Shown here piece after piece: positions 61,320 to 64,000 of a DNA stretch of 64,000 nucleotides; positions within the stretch are counted from its first letter, which is position 1, and every line of letters starts with the position of its first letter. This DNA is from DATBLE01 sp963734065 (lineage in GTDB: Bacteria; Actinomycetota; Thermoleophilia; Gaiellales; Gaiellaceae): positions 806,001-870,000 of the forward strand of contig CAVTFN010000003.1 in assembly GCA_963734065.1 (NCBI GenBank). The letters run 5' to 3'. The position numbers and the translations under genes are program-made. The notes beneath the pieces are model-generated. The model was not told the DNA's origin and did not search any database. It was given only the letters and a program-made list of their open reading frames with translations.

Positions 61320-62674
61320 GCCGCGCGCTCCCAGTACTGGCGCGCGTACCCGCGCTCGGCGACGATCCCGCGCAGCTCGAGCATCGCCGTGTAGGTCGGG
61401 AGAACGGTCAGCTCGTCTCCCTCGGGCGTCAGCTCGAGCCCGCGGTCGAGGGCTGCGCCGAGCTCCGGGACGATCTCGACCGCATCGGCCGGAAAACCCG
61501 CGTAGGTGAAGCGGAGGGCGAGCTCGGCCGCGCGGCTGCCGGAGACGACGACGCGCTCCAGGCACTCGAGCAAGGGCTCGAAGTCGACGTCCCAGATCCA
61601 GGAGACGTCGCGCCCGTCGGCGATCGCGTCGTTCAGCGCCACCACCGCGAGCCGTGGCGCCTCGGCTTCGACGACCGTCCGCACCACCTCGTTCGCGCCC
61701 GCTGGGTTCTTGATCAGCAGGAGGAGCAGCCGCCGGGAGCCGACGTCGATCCGCTCGGCGCGGCCGAACGCCGGCGGTGCCGACTCCAGCCCCGCGGCGA
61801 TCTCGTCGAGGGTGGCGTCGAGCGCGCGCGAGAGCGAAGCGGCCGCGAGCGCGTTGTAGACGTTGTAGAGCCCCGGCAGGCCGAGCCGTACGCGGCGGGT
61901 GCCCTCCGGGGTGACGAGGTCGAATGAGACCGCCTCGAGCCCGTGCAGCACGATTCCGCGCGCCGCGACGTCGAGCGGGGGTCGTGCATGACCGCAGGCA
62001 GGGCAGCGGTAGTCGCCCAGATGCCCGACGTAGGCGGCTGCGTAGACGTACGGCGTCCCGCAACGCAGGCAGTACTTCGAGTCGGATGCGTGCTGGAGCG
62101 TCGGCCGCGCCTGCGCGGGATCGTCGATGCCGAAGGTGACCCTGCCTGGGCGCACGAGGTCGCCGACCTGCGGGTCGTCCGCGTTCACGACCAGCGCGGT
62201 CTGGTCGGGAAGCTCCGCGACTGCCGCCCGCCACCGCTCCGCGATCTGCTCCAGCTCGCCGTAGCGGTCGAGCTGGTCACGGAACAGATTGCCGAGGCAG
62301 ACGGCACGCGGACGGATCCGCCTCGCCACCTCGGGAAAGGCGCCCTCGTCGACCTCGAACAACCCGAGCTCCGCGTCCCGCGCCTCGATCAGGGTGGAGG
62401 CGACACCGGAGACGAGGTTCGCGCCGGAGCCGTTGTGGGCGAGCCGGACGCTCTTGCCGACGATCGCCGCGACGAGCGCAGCCGTGGTCGTCTTCCCGTT
62501 CGTTGCCGAGATCGCGGCCGTACCGCGGGGCAGCCGGGCGGCCAGCGTCGAGACCGAGCCGGGGTCGATCGTGGCAAGGATCTTGCCGGGGATGGTCGTG
62601 CCGCCGCCGCGGCCGGCCAGGCGGGAGAGACGGCCGGCGGACCGGGCGAGGGCGAGCTCGAGTGCGAGGCGCAT
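61316..62674 (-). CDS. murT: Lipid II isoglutaminyl synthase, Mur ligase-like subunit MurT
   Basis: A 452-residue Mur-ligase-like protein. The ATP-binding motif is SATNGKTTTAAL (K61); a four-Cys zinc ribbon in the central domain (CLRCGTPY, CPACGH) and the C-terminal DUF1727 domain (NPAGANEVVRTV) are MurT hallmarks. ATG 62674; TAGACT 9 nt upstream fits a near-leaderless promoter. It is divergent from the HNH-repeat gene. Confidence 0.93.
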   Translation of the reverse strand: MRLALELALARSAGRLSRLAGRGGGTTIPGKILATIDPGSVSTLAARLPRGTAAISATNGKTTTAALVAAIVGKSVRLAHNGSGANLVSGVASTLIEARDAELGLFEVDEGAFPEVARRIRPRAVCLGNLFRDQLDRYGELEQIAERWRAAVAELPDQTALVVNADDPQVGDLVRPGRVTFGIDDPAQARPTLQHASDSKYCLRCGTPYVYAAAYVGHLGDYRCPACGHARPPLDVAARGIVLHGLEAVSFDLVTPEGTRRVRLGLPGLYNVYNALAAASLSRALDATLDEIAAGLESAPPAFGRAERIDVGSRRLLLLLIKNPAGANEVVRTVVEAEAPRLAVVALNDAIADGRDVSWIWDVDFEPLLECLERVVVSGSRAAELALRFTYAGFPADAVEIVPELGAALDRGLELTPEGDELTVLPTYTAMLELRGIVAERGYARQYWERAA

Positions 62675-62750
62675 CGCGAGCCCAGTCTAGTTGTGCCGAC
62701 CGAATTTGCATTGTGTCCAACACGCTCTGGTCGAACCGGCCCGCCGGACT

Positions 62751-62778
62751 TTGCAAATCGGTCAAGACGCTCTATTCT
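62751..62778 (+). promoter_or_regulatory. Promoter of the HNH-repeat gene
   Basis: TTGCAA (62751-62756), 16 nt, TATTCT (62773-62778), with the ATG 10 nt after the -10 box. The -10 and -35 are good matches in an otherwise GC-rich region; a second, partly similar AT-rich segment (62704-62730) serves murT. Confidence 0.6.
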
Positions 62779-62788
62779 GTTTGCCCCG

Positions 62789-63484
62789 ATGCCGCGCAAA
62801 CGCCCCTACCGCGCCATCACCAGCATCGATCCGGCAGAGCTGGCGGCCTTCCAGGCCGAGATCCGTCGCCGGTACTCGGACGAGGAGATCCTCGAGCAGC
62901 TGCGTGAGTCGGCGAAACGGCTGGGGCGCTCGCCGACGATGAAGGAGTTCGCAGACGATCCGGCGACGACGGTGCATCCGCAGACCGTGATCGAGCACTT
63001 CGGCAGCTGGAACAAGGCCAAGCGCCTTGCCGGCCTCGTCCCGCGTCGCTTCGCGACCCGGGAGGAGCTGCTCGGACTGCTGCGCGAGCTCGGCGAGCGT
63101 CTCGGCCGCGTCCCGACCGCGAAGGACGTCGACGCGAATCGCGGCTCGCTGCCGTCCAAGTCGCTCTACTGGCACACGTTCGGCTCGCTGACGAACGCGC
63201 TCCGGGAGGCTGGGTTCGACGTGCCGGTGGGGGAGGAGCGGCTGGAGCGGGCGATCGAGCAGGGCGCGCAGATGGCGCTGCGGCTCGGGTGGCTGCCGAA
63301 GTTCAACGACTGGGCGGCGGCGCGGCGTGAGGACGCGACGCTGCTCACCGAGTGGCAGGTCTACCGCATGTTCGACGCGCGCCGCGGGGCGTGGTCGACG
63401 TTCCAGTACCTCGTCCGCGAGCGCCTGCGCGAGGAGGGGACGGCGGTCGAGCGGGACGGCTCCGTGAAGCCGAAGGCGAATTAG
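62789..63484 (+). CDS. Protein with three homing-endonuclease-associated (HNH) repeats
   Basis: A 231-residue protein, ATG 62789. Basic N-terminus (PRKRPYRAI), then three helical units of about 55-60 residues: LGRSPTMKEFADDP ending in HFGSWNKAKRLAGL, LGRVPTAKDVDANRG ending in TFGSLTNALREAGF, and a diverged third (LGWLPKFNDWAAARRED). This repeat is known from homing nucleases as a DNA-binding module, but no HNH nuclease motif is present. It is probably a sequence-specific DNA-binding protein, possibly a regulator of murT-gatD. Confidence 0.75.
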   Translation: MPRKRPYRAITSIDPAELAAFQAEIRRRYSDEEILEQLRESAKRLGRSPTMKEFADDPATTVHPQTVIEHFGSWNKAKRLAGLVPRRFATREELLGLLRELGERLGRVPTAKDVDANRGSLPSKSLYWHTFGSLTNALREAGFDVPVGEERLERAIEQGAQMALRLGWLPKFNDWAAARREDATLLTEWQVYRMFDARRGAWSTFQYLVRERLREEGTAVERDGSVKPKAN

Positions 63485-63999
63485 GCTGCAGCTGCGAGGG
63501 CGGCGAGCCGCGCGAGGCAGAACGCGCCCTCGTGCGGCGCACGGACGGCCGGCAGCGGATCGGCCTGGTAGGTCGGATCGGGGCGGAACCGGTCGCGGCG
63601 GACGGCGCGGGGCCCCTTCAGCGCCAGCAGTGTTCCCTCGGCGAGCTCGCGCTTGCGGAGGTGCACGCCCGTGTACCGCTCTGCGATCTCGAGCGCGTCC
63701 CGGGTGGAGGCGAAGAAGAGCTCGTGGCGACTTGTGCCGACCCAGACCGGGCGGCCGACGCCGCGGGCGAGATACAGCAGCTGGGGGTGGCGCTCGTCGA
63801 GCCAGGCGGCGGCCATCGAGCCCCGGAACTCCTCGAACGGACGCGCGGCGCTGCCGGTCGCCTCGGCGGTGGCGAAGATCACCTCGGAGTCGACGCTCAT
63901 CCCGGCCTCGGCGCGCTCGAAGCCGTGTCGCGCCATCAGCTCGTCGTCGTTGAGGATCGTGCCGTTATGGACGCCTGCGACCGTGCCGTGGCGGACGGG
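63481..63999 (-). CDS. Class II glutamine amidotransferase domain protein (5' truncated by window)
   Basis: The last 172 codons of a minus-strand gene entering from beyond the window. The visible part has VHNGTILNDDELMARHGF and SVDSEVIFATAEA, features of the Ntn-type glutaminase domain of GlmS/PurF-like enzymes, then ARGVGRPVWVGTSRHELFFAST. It ends in Ala-rich sequence without an isomerase domain, so it is probably a stand-alone amidotransferase. The N-terminal Cys is out of view. Confidence 0.75.
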   Translation of the reverse strand, partial: PVRHGTVAGVHNGTILNDDELMARHGFERAEAGMSVDSEVIFATAEATGSAARPFEEFRGSMAAAWLDERHPQLLYLARGVGRPVWVGTSRHELFFASTRDALEIAERYTGVHLRKRELAEGTLLALKGPRAVRRDRFRPDPTYQADPLPAVRAPHEGAFCLARLAALAAAA

Positions 64000-64000
64000 A

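Overview
The window is a high-GC, gene-dense chromosomal segment. Gene order (ylxR-infB-ylxP-rbfA-DHH-truB-ribF-rpsO-pnp, dapB-dapA-rnj, ftsK, rodZ-cinA-thpR-recA-recX-rny, miaB-miaA-dapF) and the secreted proline-rich and Ig-like proteins fit a deep-branching actinobacterium, most likely class Thermoleophilia (Gaiellales or Solirubrobacterales). That placement is inference from gene content, not from a marker-gene search. I see no rRNA, tRNA, CRISPR array, prophage or intact insertion sequence.

Layout. 0-2.5 kb: the end of a NusA-like gene, ylxR and infB. 2.6-14.1 kb: a maltodextrin cluster (LacI-type regulator, MalE/F/G/K-like ABC importer, cytoplasmic GH13 enzyme, secreted alpha-amylase, GH77) sitting inside the usual infB-ylxP-rbfA translation operon. 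14.1-17.5 kb: ylxP, rbfA, DHH phosphoesterase, truB, ribF. 17.5-19.8 kb: two minus-strand genes (GGT-like, secreted unknown). 19.9-29.4 kb: rpsO-pnp, MFS exporter, M16 peptidase, dapB, dapA, RNase J. 29.4-43.4 kb: a nucleoside/ribose salvage region with two ribokinase-nucleoside hydrolase pairs, a diiron ferritin-like protein, and a BMP-type binding protein with its double-ATPase ABC importer and two permeases. It is interrupted by ftsK and by a scar of two decayed genes. 43.4-49.5 kb: rodZ-like, cinA (frameshifted), thpR, recA, recX, rny. 49.7-57.1 kb: methyltransferase, miaB, a phosphatase, miaA, dapF, and on the minus strand dapE-dapC-dapD. 57.2-64 kb: secreted protein, hflX, dut, NUDIX, MurT/GatD, an HNH-repeat protein and a truncated class II amidotransferase.

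Cross-cutting signals. (1) Short interspersed palindromes of four kinds recur between genes. One is an ordered two-hairpin composite (a GGGTCTGACCC-type hairpin, a 26-29 bp spacer, then a GGGACAGTCCC-type hairpin) seen four times; others are a perfect or near-perfect 28-bp palindrome (three times) and a ~51-bp element (three times). They abut or supply stop codons and, in two cases, the -10 box of the next gene. (2) Many genes have a TANNNT box ending 5-8 nt before the start codon, pointing to widespread leaderless transcription. (3) DapF has serine at both positions of its catalytic cysteines. (4) The rpsO-pnp spacer can form two mutually exclusive hairpins, one hiding the pnp ribosome-binding site. 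(5) The ferritin-like protein in the nucleoside operon has the full E / ExxH / E / ExxH diiron ligand pattern and no assigned function.
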